NCBI GenBank assembly: GCA_017744415.1
Contig: JAGIBJ010000051.1
Span: 62,001 to 126,000 of the forward strand
Length of the DNA: 64,000 nucleotides
Direction of reading: 5' to 3'
DNA from: Solirubrobacteraceae bacterium
GTDB lineage: Bacteria; Actinomycetota; Thermoleophilia; Solirubrobacterales; Solirubrobacteraceae
The translations under genes and the position numbers were made by a program. This document shows positions 24,527 to 33,231 of the stretch, in pieces. Every line of letters starts with the position of its first letter. Position 1 is the first letter of the stretch. Below the pieces are notes generated by a model. That model was not told where the DNA came from. It saw only the letters and a program-made list of their open reading frames with translations, and did not search any database.

Positions 24527-25162
24527 ATGCCTTCCCCTGATGCGAGCGCGGAGCCTGGCGAGGTGCCCGCGGCGCGGCGATCGCCGATCCCCGTCGCTGT
24601 CGTCACCCTCGCGGTGTTGCTCGTCGCCCTGCTCGCCTACGGGCTGCTGACGGGCGGCTCGAAGACCAACCTCGACACCGCGGTGAAGCGGGGCGAGAAG
24701 CCGATCGGTCCCGAGGCCGGGCTCGCGCTGCCGAACCTCGGCAAGAGCGGCACCACGTCGCTCTCGCAGCTGCGCGGCAAGGTGGTCGTCGTGAACGTGT
24801 GGGCGTCGTGGTGCCCGCCCTGCGAAGACGAGGCGCCGATCCTGTCGGCCGTCCACCGCGCGCTGCAGAGCAAGGGCGAGGGGCAGGTGCTGGGCGTCAC
24901 CCACATCGACGCCTCCGACGACTCGCTCGTGAAGGTGCGGGAGTGGAAGCTTCCCTATCCGAGCGTGCGCGACGTCGACGACACGCTGTACCACGCGTAC
25001 GGCGCCCAGGGCCCGCCGGAGACGTACGTGCTCGACGCGCAGGGCCGGGTCGTCGCGCTCGCGCGCGGGGCGATCACCGCCGAGTTCGCCAACCAGGCCC
25101 TCGAGGCCGCCGGCGTGAGCGCGCGGATCGACCCGAACCTCGCGCTGGGGGCGACGTCGTGA
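24527..25162 (+). CDS. ccmG: CcmG/ResA-like membrane-anchored thioredoxin
   Basis: A 211-residue protein with one N-terminal transmembrane anchor (residues 20-42) and a thioredoxin fold of the TlpA/ResA/CcmG group. The redox pair is WCPPC (Cys96 and Cys99), followed by the cis-Pro region GPPETYVLDAQGRV. It keeps the CxxCH cysteines of apocytochrome c reduced before haem attachment. It is first in the run ccmG-ccmH-ccdA; its TGA overlaps the GTG of ccmH. The ATG at 24527 is preferred to longer versions that enter the tRNA-Gly promoter region. Confidence 0.9.
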   Translation: MPSPDASAEPGEVPAARRSPIPVAVVTLAVLLVALLAYGLLTGGSKTNLDTAVKRGEKPIGPEAGLALPNLGKSGTTSLSQLRGKVVVVNVWASWCPPCEDEAPILSAVHRALQSKGEGQVLGVTHIDASDDSLVKVREWKLPYPSVRDVDDTLYHAYGAQGPPETYVLDAQGRVVALARGAITAEFANQALEAAGVSARIDPNLALGATS

Positions 25163-25686
25163 GGCTGCTCGTTCGCATCCGCTTCCTCGTCGCCGCGATC
25201 GCAGCCGTGTGCGCGCTGGTGCTCGTCGTTCCCGCGGCGTCGACGGCCGCCATCAGCTCGGCCGCTACCGCCGGCAACAGCTCGGGAGGCGCGCCGAGCG
25301 TCGCCGACATCGAGGACGAGGTGATGTGCGTGCAGTGCGGCCGCCCGCTCGCCACGAGCTCTGGCAGCGCCGCCGACCAGGAGCGCGCACTGATCCAAGG
25401 CTGGATCGACCAGGGCTTCACGAAGGCGGAGATCAAGGACAAGCTCGTCGATGAGTACGGCGAGCGTGCGCTCGTGAACGACCGCTCGCCGATCGCCGCC
25501 GCCGCGCCGTGGCTCGCAGCGCTCGCCGGCATCACCAGCATCACGTTGCTCCTGCGTCGGCGTCGTCAGAGCGAGCCCGATCAGGCCACCACCAGCGATA
25601 CGCCCGAGCCGGAGCCGACGGCAAACGTGAGTGCGGCCGACGACGCCCGCATCGACGCCGAGCTCGCGCACCTCGACGGCCGCTGA
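25159..25686 (+). CDS. ccmH: Cytochrome c maturation protein CcmH
   Basis: A 175-residue protein with a signal-like N-terminal helix, the redox motif CVQC (Cys57 and Cys60, for the family LRCxxC), helices QERALIQGWIDQGFTKAEIK, the loop LVDEYGERAL, then a transmembrane helix (WLAALAGITSITLLL) and a disordered acidic tail. CcmH relays reductant to apocytochrome thiols and presents it to CcmF. The start is GTG overlapping the ccmG stop (GTGA), a sign of coupled translation. Confidence 0.92.
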   Translation: MRLLVRIRFLVAAIAAVCALVLVVPAASTAAISSAATAGNSSGGAPSVADIEDEVMCVQCGRPLATSSGSAADQERALIQGWIDQGFTKAEIKDKLVDEYGERALVNDRSPIAAAAPWLAALAGITSITLLLRRRRQSEPDQATTSDTPEPEPTANVSAADDARIDAELAHLDGR

Positions 25687-25690
25687 CCCG

Positions 25691-26422
25691 ATGGAGACGC
25701 CGACGCTCTTCGCCGCGATCGCGCTCGGTGCGGTGAGCTTCCTCTCGCCGTGCGTGCTGCCGCTCGTGCCCGGCTACCTCTCCACCATCACCGGCCTCAC
25801 GCTCCCGGAGATGGAGCAGCCGGCGAACCGCCGCACCGTCCTCCTCCCCGCCCTGCTCTTCTGCGTGAGCTTCACGCTGATCTTCACGGTGCTCGGGATG
25901 ACGGCGACGGGGATCGGCCAGGCGCTCGACGAGCAGGGTCCGACGCTCGACCTCGTCTCCGGCGTCCTCATGGTGGTGTTCGGCATCGCCGTGATCGTCG
26001 CGGGCTGGTCGACGCGCCTCTCGCGCAGCGCGCAGGTGCGCTTCCTGCTCGACAACGCGGGCGTGAGCCCGATCATCGCCGGCGCCGCGTTCGCGATCGC
26101 CTGGAGCCCGTGCCTGGGCCCGACGCTCGGCGCGATCCTCAGCTCGGCGGCCTCGGCCGACACCGTCGGCACCGGCGGCGTGCTGCTCGCCGGCTACGGC
26201 GTCGGGCTCGCGATCCCGTTCCTGCTCTGCGCGCTGCTGCTGCAGCGCGCCATGGGCCCGATGCGCTGGTTCACCCGCCACCACCGCGGCGTGTCGCTCG
26301 TCTCAGGCCTGATCCTCATCGCCTTCGGCGTGCTCCTCGCGACCGGGCAGCTGCCCGAGATCACGACGGAGCTCACCCGCCAGCTCGACAAGCTCGGGCT
26401 CGGCTGGTTCTCGACGCTCTGA
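25691..26422 (+). CDS. ccdA: CcdA/DsbD-like thiol reductant transporter
   Basis: A 243-residue membrane protein with six helices. One redox Cys lies in SFLSPCVLPLVPGY (Cys21) and the other in AIAWSPCLGPTLG (about residue 140), the CcdA pattern. It passes electrons from cytoplasmic thioredoxin to CcmG outside. It starts 4 bases after the ccmH stop. With ccmE-ccmF at 15127-17855, the window holds much of System I, split into two blocks about 6.7 kb apart. Confidence 0.92.
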   Translation: METPTLFAAIALGAVSFLSPCVLPLVPGYLSTITGLTLPEMEQPANRRTVLLPALLFCVSFTLIFTVLGMTATGIGQALDEQGPTLDLVSGVLMVVFGIAVIVAGWSTRLSRSAQVRFLLDNAGVSPIIAGAAFAIAWSPCLGPTLGAILSSAASADTVGTGGVLLAGYGVGLAIPFLLCALLLQRAMGPMRWFTRHHRGVSLVSGLILIAFGVLLATGQLPEITTELTRQLDKLGLGWFSTL

Positions 26423-26532
26423 GCACGTCGTTCCGTCCACGATCCCGCTCGCACGGCACCCACGCTCGATCGGTCGGGGTGGTGCGCCGATACGATGTCG
26501 CCCTGCGCTGACGTCGACGAGAGGGTGCGTGG

Positions 26533-27363
26533 ATGCGAGCCGTGCTGATCGGCACCAGCGACGAGTCGCCCACGACCCATCTGCGGTCGGCAGCGGACTG
26601 GGAGGTGCTCGACGACCCCGGGTTCGGCCGCGACGACGTGCTCGCCCGCTTTGCGGAGGTCCGTGAGCACGTCCGCACGTCGGGCCGCAATCGACTGCCG
26701 ACCCACGTCGACAACTCGCTGATCCGACGCGTGATCGACGCCCATCCCGAGTACAAAGCCCGATCGATCTATCCGGCGGCGATCGCGAACGCGCTGCTCA
26801 TCCTCAGCCAGATCCCGGCGGCGGCCCGGCACGACCTCGAAGCCGAGCAGATCGTGGTGGCCGTCCATCACGAGCTGAACGTGCATGCCGTGCTCTTCGT
26901 ACGGGCTGATGGCACGGCGTTCACCGTCCGTGCGCGCCATGACGACCGAAGCCATCTGGAGCCTGCCACGGACTCCATGGCCACGTCGCTCGCCGCAGCG
27001 GGCACCCGGTACACGAGGAACGCCGAACTGCTCGAAGTGACCGGCGGCCTGATCGCCGAGGGACGCGTCGTCACCTACCGCACGCGCGTCGGCGCATGGT
27101 TCAGGGCCGCGCTCTCACCCGTCCCCCGCACGTTGCTCCTCGTCGGGCTGGTGCTCACCGTGTTCGACCTCGCGTTCTTCGTCATCTCGCGCGGGGAGCA
27201 CAACGCGTGGACCTGGCTCGATGGATTCAGCGGACGCCTGGCGACCGCCGCCTTCGGCGCCGCGCTGATCGCCGGGGCTCAGCAGGCGAGCAAGCTTCGC
27301 GAACTCCTGCGGCTCCGTGGCCCCGCTCGTGGACAGCTCGCGGCGTACGTGAACTGGCAGTAG
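26533..27363 (+). CDS. Unrecognised protein with two C-terminal membrane helices
   Basis: A 276-residue protein. Residues 1-185 are soluble and contain PEYKARSIYPAAIANALLIL and QIVVAVHHELNVHAVLFVRA; residues 196-218 (TLLLVGLVLTVFDLAFFVIS) and about 235-250 are hydrophobic. It matches no family known to me. The soluble part faces the cytoplasm if the helices form a tail anchor. It stands alone between ccdA and the convergent XRE regulator. Confidence 0.65.
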   Translation: MRAVLIGTSDESPTTHLRSAADWEVLDDPGFGRDDVLARFAEVREHVRTSGRNRLPTHVDNSLIRRVIDAHPEYKARSIYPAAIANALLILSQIPAAARHDLEAEQIVVAVHHELNVHAVLFVRADGTAFTVRARHDDRSHLEPATDSMATSLAAAGTRYTRNAELLEVTGGLIAEGRVVTYRTRVGAWFRAALSPVPRTLLLVGLVLTVFDLAFFVISRGEHNAWTWLDGFSGRLATAAFGAALIAGAQQASKLRELLRLRGPARGQLAAYVNWQ

Positions 27364-27377
27364 CGCCGCGCCGTCCG

Positions 27378-28226
27378 TCAGCGGTCGGCGGCTTCGAGCG
27401 ACCAGCTCGCGAGCAGGTCCAGCGCCCGCGCCGACGGGCTGCCCGGCTCGGTGCTGTAGACGAAGAGCGTCTGGTCGACGGCGTCGGGGATCGGCAGCGC
27501 CTCGTAGGTCACCGTGACCTCGCCGACCACCGGATGGTCGTACACCTTCACGCCGTGCGTCTGCACGAGCACGTCGTGATCGGCCCAGAGCTCCGCGAAC
27601 TCCGGGCTCCTGACGGTGAGCTCACCCACGAGCCCTGCCAGCAGCGCATCGTCCGGGTAGCGGCCGGCCTGCATGCGGAGCGCCGCGACCGCATCACGCG
27701 CAACCTCCTCCCAGCGCGGGTAACGCTGGCGCGCGAGCGGATCGAGAAACACCCAGCGAGCGTGATTGCGATCCTCAGGCGGCCGCTCGCCGAGCTCGGT
27801 GAACAATGCGCGCGCCAACGGACTCAGCGCGAGGATGTCGGTCCGTCGACCGCAAACGAACGCCGGTGCCTGCACTGAATCGAGCAAGCGCAGCACGCCG
27901 CTGCGCACGCGTTCGACGGGCGGCGCCGACGGGCGTCGGCGCGCGCGGGTCGGCTGAGCGAGATCGAAGAGGTGCGACCGCTCATCGTCGGTGAGCAGCA
28001 GCGCCTTGGCGACGGCGCGCAGCACATCCTCGGACACGTTGATGTCGCGGCCCTGCTCCAGCCGCGTGTAGTAATCGACGCTCACGCCGGCGAGCTGCGC
28101 GACCTCCTCGCGGCGGAGCCCGGGCACGCGGCGCGCATTCGCGGCGGGCGGCACCCCGACCTCCTCGGGCTGCACGCGAGCCCGGCGCGAACGCAGGAAC
28201 TCTCGGAGTTCGATCCTCGGGGCCAT
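27378..28226 (-). CDS. XRE-family regulator with MmyB-like ligand domain
   Basis: A 282-residue regulator. Residues 25-90 are the helix-turn-helix (RRVPGLRREEVAQLAGVSVD, YYTRLEQGRDINVSEDVLRA), and residues 110-275 resemble the MmyB-like domain, thought to bind fatty acids or other small ligands (NHARWVFLDPLARQRYPRWE; MQAGRYPDD; FVYSTEPGSPSARALDLLAS). Such regulators usually control a neighbouring redox enzyme gene, here the divergent alcohol dehydrogenase. Confidence 0.9.
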   Translation of the reverse strand: MAPRIELREFLRSRRARVQPEEVGVPPAANARRVPGLRREEVAQLAGVSVDYYTRLEQGRDINVSEDVLRAVAKALLLTDDERSHLFDLAQPTRARRRPSAPPVERVRSGVLRLLDSVQAPAFVCGRRTDILALSPLARALFTELGERPPEDRNHARWVFLDPLARQRYPRWEEVARDAVAALRMQAGRYPDDALLAGLVGELTVRSPEFAELWADHDVLVQTHGVKVYDHPVVGEVTVTYEALPIPDAVDQTLFVYSTEPGSPSARALDLLASWSLEAADR

Positions 28227-28345
28227 GCCAGCAGTATGCGCGCGTCCGAGACGATCGTGGGAAGGTCGGTCAGACCCACGGTTGGCCGGACCGGGGTGCG
28301 CCCCGCCTCTTCACGCGCCCGAGCGCACATGGTGAGCTAGACACC

Positions 28346-29368
28346 ATGAGCACGACGACACGCGCAGTACAGGTCAGTGGCCCCGGCGAAGGTCTGGAGC
28401 TGGTCGAGCGGGAGCTCCGCGATCCGGGGCCTGGCGAAGTGCGGGTGCGGGTCGAGGCGTGCGGCGTCTGCCACTCCGATGCCTTCACCATCGACTACGG
28501 CTACCCCGGCCTCGAGTATCCCCGCGTCCCCGGCCACGAGATCGCCGGCCGGATCGACGCCGTCGGTGAGGGCGTCCACCCGTGGGAGGCCGGGCAGCGC
28601 GTCGGCGTCGGCTGGTTCGGCGGGCACTGCGGGTACTGCGAGCCCTGCCGGCGTGGCGACATGATCTCCTGCGAGAACGGGCAGGTGCCGGGCATCTCCT
28701 ACGACGGTGGCTACGCCGATCACGTGATCGTGCCGGCGAGCGCACTGGCGTCGATCCCCGACGACCTTGGCGCCGAGGATGCCGCGCCGCTGCTCTGCGC
28801 GGGCATCACGACCTTCAACGCGCTGCGCGAGAGCGGCGCGCGCCCCGGCGATCTCGTTGCGGTGCTGGGGATCGGCGGGCTCGGCCACCTCGGCGTGCAG
28901 TTCGCTCGCCACATGGGCTTCGAGACCGTCGCGATCGCGCGCGGCGCGGCGAAGGAGGACGAGGCACGGCGGCTCGGCGCCCACCACTACCTCGACTCGA
29001 CGGCGGTCGACGTGGCCGAAGAGCTCAAGGCGCTCGGCGGCGCCGCGACGATCCTCGCCACGGTCACGGCCCCGGCGGCGATGAGCGCCGTGCTTGGCGG
29101 GCTGCGGCCGCGAGGGCGCATGATCGTCGTGGGCGCGTCGACCGATCCGATCGAAGTGCCGCCGTTCGCGATCATCCCCGGCAGCACCGGCGTGATCGGC
29201 CACGCCTCAGGGACTTCGCAGGACTCCGAGGACACCCTGCGGTTCAGCGCGCTCCAGGGGATCCGGCCCCAGATCGAGACCTACCCGCTCGAGCAGGCCG
29301 CAGACGGCTATGCGCGGATGATGAGCGGCGACGCACGCTTCCGCGTCGTGCTCACCACGGGCGCGTGA
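28346..29368 (+). CDS. Zinc-dependent alcohol dehydrogenase
   Basis: A 340-residue medium-chain dehydrogenase. The catalytic zinc ligands are in CGVCHSD and PGHEIAG, the structural zinc ligands in GHCGYCEPCRRGDMISC, and the NAD(P)-binding loop is GIGGLGHLGVQFA. It oxidises alcohols or reduces aldehydes; no substrate can be inferred beyond that. The divergent XRE/MmyB regulator with 119 bases between starts probably controls it. Confidence 0.92.
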   Translation: MSTTTRAVQVSGPGEGLELVERELRDPGPGEVRVRVEACGVCHSDAFTIDYGYPGLEYPRVPGHEIAGRIDAVGEGVHPWEAGQRVGVGWFGGHCGYCEPCRRGDMISCENGQVPGISYDGGYADHVIVPASALASIPDDLGAEDAAPLLCAGITTFNALRESGARPGDLVAVLGIGGLGHLGVQFARHMGFETVAIARGAAKEDEARRLGAHHYLDSTAVDVAEELKALGGAATILATVTAPAAMSAVLGGLRPRGRMIVVGASTDPIEVPPFAIIPGSTGVIGHASGTSQDSEDTLRFSALQGIRPQIETYPLEQAADGYARMMSGDARFRVVLTTGA

Positions 29369-29374
29369 GTCGCG

Positions 29375-31081
29375 TCAGGCGTCGGCGTCCAGCTCGCGGC
29401 GCTCCATCGACTGCGGGGCGCTGACGCCCAGCAGGCCGAGGCTCGTCGCGAGCGTCGTCGCCGTCGCCTGGGTGAGCGCGGCGCGCCACGCCTCGACGCC
29501 CTCGCCCTCGGCCCCGGCGACCTTGCAGTCGCGGTAGAAGGCCGTGAACGTCTGCGCGAGCTCGAGCGCGTAGGTGGCGATGCGGTGCGGCGCGCGGCGG
29601 TCGCTGGCCTGGCCGACGACCTCCGGCAGCTCGCCGAGCTTGAGCACCAGCGCCTTCTCCGCCGGCTCCACCGACACCGGGAGCTCAGCGAGAGCGGCGG
29701 CGCCATCCCCCGCGAGCGAGCCGGCGAGCGCGGCGGCCTCGGGCCCCACGCGCGTGAGCACCGAACAGGCCCGCGCGTGCGCGTACTGCACGTAGAACAC
29801 CGGGTTCTCGCTCGACTCCTTGCGCGCGAGCTCGACGTCGAGCTCGACCGCGGTGTCGTGCGAGCGCTGCAGCAGGTACCAGCGCGCAGCGTCGACGCCG
29901 ACCATGTCGACGAGATCGTCGAGCGTGACGAACTGCCCGGCGCGCTTGCTCATCTTCACCTGCTCGCCCCCCTCGACGAGGTGGACGAGCTGCATCGTCA
30001 GGAGTTCGACGCCCTCGGGATCGCCGCCGAACGCCTCGACGGCCGCGCGCATGCGCCCGATGTAGCCGTGGTGGTCGGCGCCGAGCACGAACACGAGGCG
30101 GTCGTAGCCGCGCGCGACCTTGTCGAGCAGGTAGGCGAGATCGGAGGCGAAGTACGTGGGCTCACCGCTCGCGCGGATCACGACGCGGTCCTTGTCGTCG
30201 CCGCGCCGCTCGGTCCGCAGCCACCAGGCGCCGTCCTCCTGCTCGAGGTCGCCGCTCTCCCGCAGCCGGGCGAGGGCGATGTCGAACGGGCTCGGCTCGC
30301 CATCGTGGAGCGTGCGCTCGCTGAAGTAACGGTCGAAGTGCACTCCGAAGCGGTCGAGCGTGTCGCGGGCGCGTGCGAGCATCGCCTCGATACCGGCATC
30401 GGACAGCTCGTCGATGCTCGCGTCCGCGGCGCCCGGGATCTGAGCGGCGAGCTCCTGCACGTATTCGCCCTGGTAGCCGCCTTCGGGCACCGCCTCCCCA
30501 CGCGCACGCGCGGAGATCGAGGCGCCGAGGTTGGCGACCTGGGAGCCGAAGTCGTTGACGTAGTACTCCCGCTCGACCCGGTGGCCGTGGAACGCGAAGA
30601 GCCGCGCGATCGCATCGCCGTAGGCCGCGTTGCGGGCGTGGCCGATGTGCATCGGGCCCGTCGGGTTGGCCGAGACGAACTCGACGTTCACGTGCTCGCT
30701 GACGGCCGCGGTGCCGCCGCCCCATTGGTCGCCAGCGCCGGCGACGACGCCCAGCCCGTCGCGGTAGTAGGCGTCGCCGAGCGTGAGGTTGAGGAAGCCG
30801 GGACCAGCGACCTCGACGCCCGCGATCCGGTCGCCGAGGAGCTCGGGGAGACCGGCGGCGATCGCCTCGGCGAGCTCGCGCGGCGGCTTGCCGGCCTGCT
30901 TGGCGAACATCATCGCGACGTTCGTGGCGAGATCACCGTGCCCGGCCTGGCGCGGCGGGCTCAGCACCACGCGCTCCGCCGTCACCTCGAGCCCGGCCGC
31001 CGAGGTGGCGAGTTCCGCGATCGCCGAGCGCAGGGCCGCGTCGATGCCGGGGGCGGGCGAAGTGACGGGTTCGGCGGGCAT
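29375..31081 (-). CDS. argS: Arginyl-tRNA synthetase
   Basis: A 568-residue class I synthetase that charges tRNA-Arg. Seen in order: the N-terminal Add-1 tRNA-binding domain, the HIGH motif in NPTGPMHIGHARNAAYGD, the region EQVKMSKRAGQFVTLDDLVD (KMSKS-like loop), and the C-terminal DALR anticodon-binding domain ending near TFTAFYRDCKVAG. The KMSKR form is a usual variation. It lies 12 bases downstream of rlmH on the same strand, so the two are probably co-transcribed. Confidence 0.97.
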   Translation of the reverse strand: MPAEPVTSPAPGIDAALRSAIAELATSAAGLEVTAERVVLSPPRQAGHGDLATNVAMMFAKQAGKPPRELAEAIAAGLPELLGDRIAGVEVAGPGFLNLTLGDAYYRDGLGVVAGAGDQWGGGTAAVSEHVNVEFVSANPTGPMHIGHARNAAYGDAIARLFAFHGHRVEREYYVNDFGSQVANLGASISARARGEAVPEGGYQGEYVQELAAQIPGAADASIDELSDAGIEAMLARARDTLDRFGVHFDRYFSERTLHDGEPSPFDIALARLRESGDLEQEDGAWWLRTERRGDDKDRVVIRASGEPTYFASDLAYLLDKVARGYDRLVFVLGADHHGYIGRMRAAVEAFGGDPEGVELLTMQLVHLVEGGEQVKMSKRAGQFVTLDDLVDMVGVDAARWYLLQRSHDTAVELDVELARKESSENPVFYVQYAHARACSVLTRVGPEAAALAGSLAGDGAAALAELPVSVEPAEKALVLKLGELPEVVGQASDRRAPHRIATYALELAQTFTAFYRDCKVAGAEGEGVEAWRAALTQATATTLATSLGLLGVSAPQSMERRELDADA

Positions 31082-31093
31082 CAGCGGTGCAGC

Positions 31094-31519
31094 TCAGCTC
31101 TGGGGGTCGTTGCTGTGGTGGTACGGCGATCCGGCGAGGATCGAGAGTCCACGGTACAGCTGTTCGAGCAGGACCACCCGTGCGAGCTGGTGCGGGAGCG
31201 TCATCGGACCAAAACTCAGGAGTTCGTTCGCACGCGGGAGCGACAGCCCGTAGGCGCCGCCGACGACGAACACGAGCGGGCGGCCGTCGAGGCGCCGCTC
31301 GTCGAGGAACCGGCTGAAGGCCACGGAATCGCGGCTCTTGCCGCGCTCGTCGAGCATCACGACGTACGCGTTGTCGGGGATCTGGCGCTCGACCTGGTCG
31401 TCGCGCTTGACCTCGATCATCTCGACCTTGCCGTGGGCCTTGAGCCGCTTGAGGTAGTGGTCGGCATCGTCCACGTAGGGCGGGGCGAGCCGTCCGACGG
31501 CGACGACGAGGTAACGCAC
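31094..31519 (-). CDS. rlmH: 23S rRNA pseudouridine-1915 N3-methyltransferase
   Basis: A 141-residue SPOUT-class enzyme that methylates pseudouridine 1915 in helix 69 of 23S rRNA using SAM. The trefoil-knot motifs are clear: VVMLDERGKSRDSVAFSRFL, VFVVGGAYGLS and LLEQLYRGLSILAGSPYHH at the C-terminus. It is slightly shorter than the Escherichia coli protein (155). It diverges from the DUF3467 gene with 23 bases between starts. Confidence 0.95.
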   Translation of the reverse strand: MRYLVVAVGRLAPPYVDDADHYLKRLKAHGKVEMIEVKRDDQVERQIPDNAYVVMLDERGKSRDSVAFSRFLDERRLDGRPLVFVVGGAYGLSLPRANELLSFGPMTLPHQLARVVLLEQLYRGLSILAGSPYHHSNDPQS

Positions 31520-31542
31520 AAGCGCGATGGTAATTTGCGAGC

Positions 31543-31830
31543 ATGTCCGACGGCGACGACCTCCCCCGCTACCGCCTCCATGCGCGTGACGGCCTGCGGG
31601 CGGAATACGCGAACTTCGCCGACGTCACGCTGAGCGAGTACGAGGTGACGCTGACCTTCGCGCACGTCGATCGCACGCCTGCTGCCGGCGGCGGCGAGTC
31701 GACGGGCATGGTCACGTCCCAGATGGTGCTCTCGCCGCGCTTCGCTGCCGAGCTCGCTGACGCCCTCGACGATGCCGTCGAGCGCTACGAGCGGCTCTTC
31801 GGCCGCCCCGATGCGGGCTCCGCGCCGTGA
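31543..31830 (+). CDS. DUF3467-like protein
   Basis: A 95-residue protein with YANFADVTLSEYEVTLTFAH and the C-terminal helix FAAELADALDDAVERYERLF, a pattern I associate with DUF3467. Its function is unknown. Its TGA overlaps the GTG of the phosphoesterase gene (GTGA), so the two are translated together. Confidence 0.7.
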   Translation: MSDGDDLPRYRLHARDGLRAEYANFADVTLSEYEVTLTFAHVDRTPAAGGGESTGMVTSQMVLSPRFAAELADALDDAVERYERLFGRPDAGSAP

Positions 31831-32564
31831 GAGTCGCCGTCCTCTCGGACATCCACGGCAACCTCGAGGCGCTCCAGGCCACCCTCGCGGCGATCGATGC
31901 GGCCGGTGTCGACGAGACCTGGTGCTTGGGCGATGTCGTCGGCTATGGCGCCCGCCCCAGCGCGTGTCTGGCCCTCGTGCGCGAGCACTGCAGCGTCCGG
32001 CTGGCCGGCAACCACGATCTCGTCGCCTCCGGCGTGTCGTCGGCGGAGGGCTTCTCGCGGTCGGCGCGGATCGCCATCTCGTGGACGGCCCAGCAACTCT
32101 CGGACGCCGAGCGCGAGGAGATCCGCCAGTGGCCCAGCGCGACTCAGCTGCGGGGGATCGGGCTCGCGCACGGCAGCATGCGCGATCCGGCGTGGGAGTA
32201 CGTCGTCGAGCCGGGCGTTGCCCGCACGCTGCTGGAGGACCAGATCCAGCAGGTGGTGCTCGTCGGCCATTCCCACCTGGCGCTCAGCTGGCGCCTCGAC
32301 CCCGAGGTGCTCGGCGGCGCGGCCGGCGTGCTGCGGGGCGACGGCGACGTGGTGGAGTTCGGCGAGCGCTCGTGGATCTTCAACCCCGGTAGCGTGGGAC
32401 AGCCACGTGATCGCGACCCGCGCGCCGCTTGGCTGGAGCTCGACACCGACGCCCGCACCGTGACCTGGCACCGCACGCCGTACGACATCGCCTCCGCGCA
32501 GGCCGCCATCCGCGGCGCGGGCCTGCCCGATCCCCTCGCCGACCGCCTGGGAGCGGGGCTGTGA
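31827..32564 (+). CDS. Calcineurin-like metallophosphoesterase (YfcE/MJ0936-like)
   Basis: A 245-residue enzyme with the five metal-site blocks of the family: SDIHGN, GDVVGYG, GNHD, AHGS and GHSH, then the late NPGSVGQPRD. Related proteins hydrolyse phosphodiesters or phosphoprotein targets with two Mn or Fe ions; the substrate here is unknown. It is coupled by a 4-base overlap to the DUF3467-like gene. Confidence 0.92.
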   Translation: MRVAVLSDIHGNLEALQATLAAIDAAGVDETWCLGDVVGYGARPSACLALVREHCSVRLAGNHDLVASGVSSAEGFSRSARIAISWTAQQLSDAEREEIRQWPSATQLRGIGLAHGSMRDPAWEYVVEPGVARTLLEDQIQQVVLVGHSHLALSWRLDPEVLGGAAGVLRGDGDVVEFGERSWIFNPGSVGQPRDRDPRAAWLELDTDARTVTWHRTPYDIASAQAAIRGAGLPDPLADRLGAGL

Positions 32565-32613
32565 GCGCCGACCGGCTCCCCTCCGTCCCTCGAACCGCCA
32601 AGATGCCCGGCTG

Positions 32614-33231
32614 ATGGCCGCCCTGCGCTGGTTCCTCTTTTCCGTGCTCTGCTTCGGTGGCGGCGCCGTGGGCGCGTTCGCCGTGCACCCGCCCAACCTC
32701 GGGATTCCCGCTGCCGATGCCGAGAAGCTCCGCGAGCGCCTCGCGCTGATCCAGCAGTACGCGTCCGAAGGCCGGTGCACCGCGGTGCAGGGCCAGCTCC
32801 AGGGCGCGGAGTCGACGATCCGCAAGCTCCCCGAGAGCACGGCCGTCACCGTCCAGCAGGAGCTCCAGAACGCCGTCCAGAAGGTGCGCACCGAGGCCGT
32901 GAGCGAGTGCCTGCGGGTGGCCGCCAGCAAGCAGGAGCTCGAGGGCGAGGCGCAGGCGACGACGCCGAGCCCGACGGCGACAGCCGAGCCGCAGGTGACC
33001 GAGGCGCCCACGCCGACCCCCGAGGCCGGCGGGCCGGATCCGGGCACCGGCGAGGGCCAGCAGACGCCCGAAAGCACCACGCCCGATGGAGGCGGCGGCA
33101 TCGCGATCCCTGAGGGCGACGCCGGGGCCGCCGTGCGCCAGGGTCTCCACGAGGCGCGCAAGCAGTTCGAGAAGGCCCGTAAGGATGCCGAGAAGGCCCT
33201 CCACCACATGAACCGCGGGGGCAACGGATGA
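32614..33231 (+). CDS. Exported coiled-coil protein with Pro/Thr-rich linker
   Basis: A 205-residue protein with an N-terminal hydrophobic segment (LRWFLFSVLCFGGGAVGAFA) that is a signal anchor or signal peptide, an amphipathic helical region at residues 35-105 with two Cys, a Pro/Thr/Gly-rich linker at 110-165, and a C-terminal charged helix (GLHEARKQFEKARKDAEKAL). No family recognised. Its stop overlaps the kinase start as ATGA, so it may be a partner or substrate of that kinase. Confidence 0.72.
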   Translation: MAALRWFLFSVLCFGGGAVGAFAVHPPNLGIPAADAEKLRERLALIQQYASEGRCTAVQGQLQGAESTIRKLPESTAVTVQQELQNAVQKVRTEAVSECLRVAASKQELEGEAQATTPSPTATAEPQVTEAPTPTPEAGGPDPGTGEGQQTPESTTPDGGGGIAIPEGDAGAAVRQGLHEARKQFEKARKDAEKALHHMNRGGNG

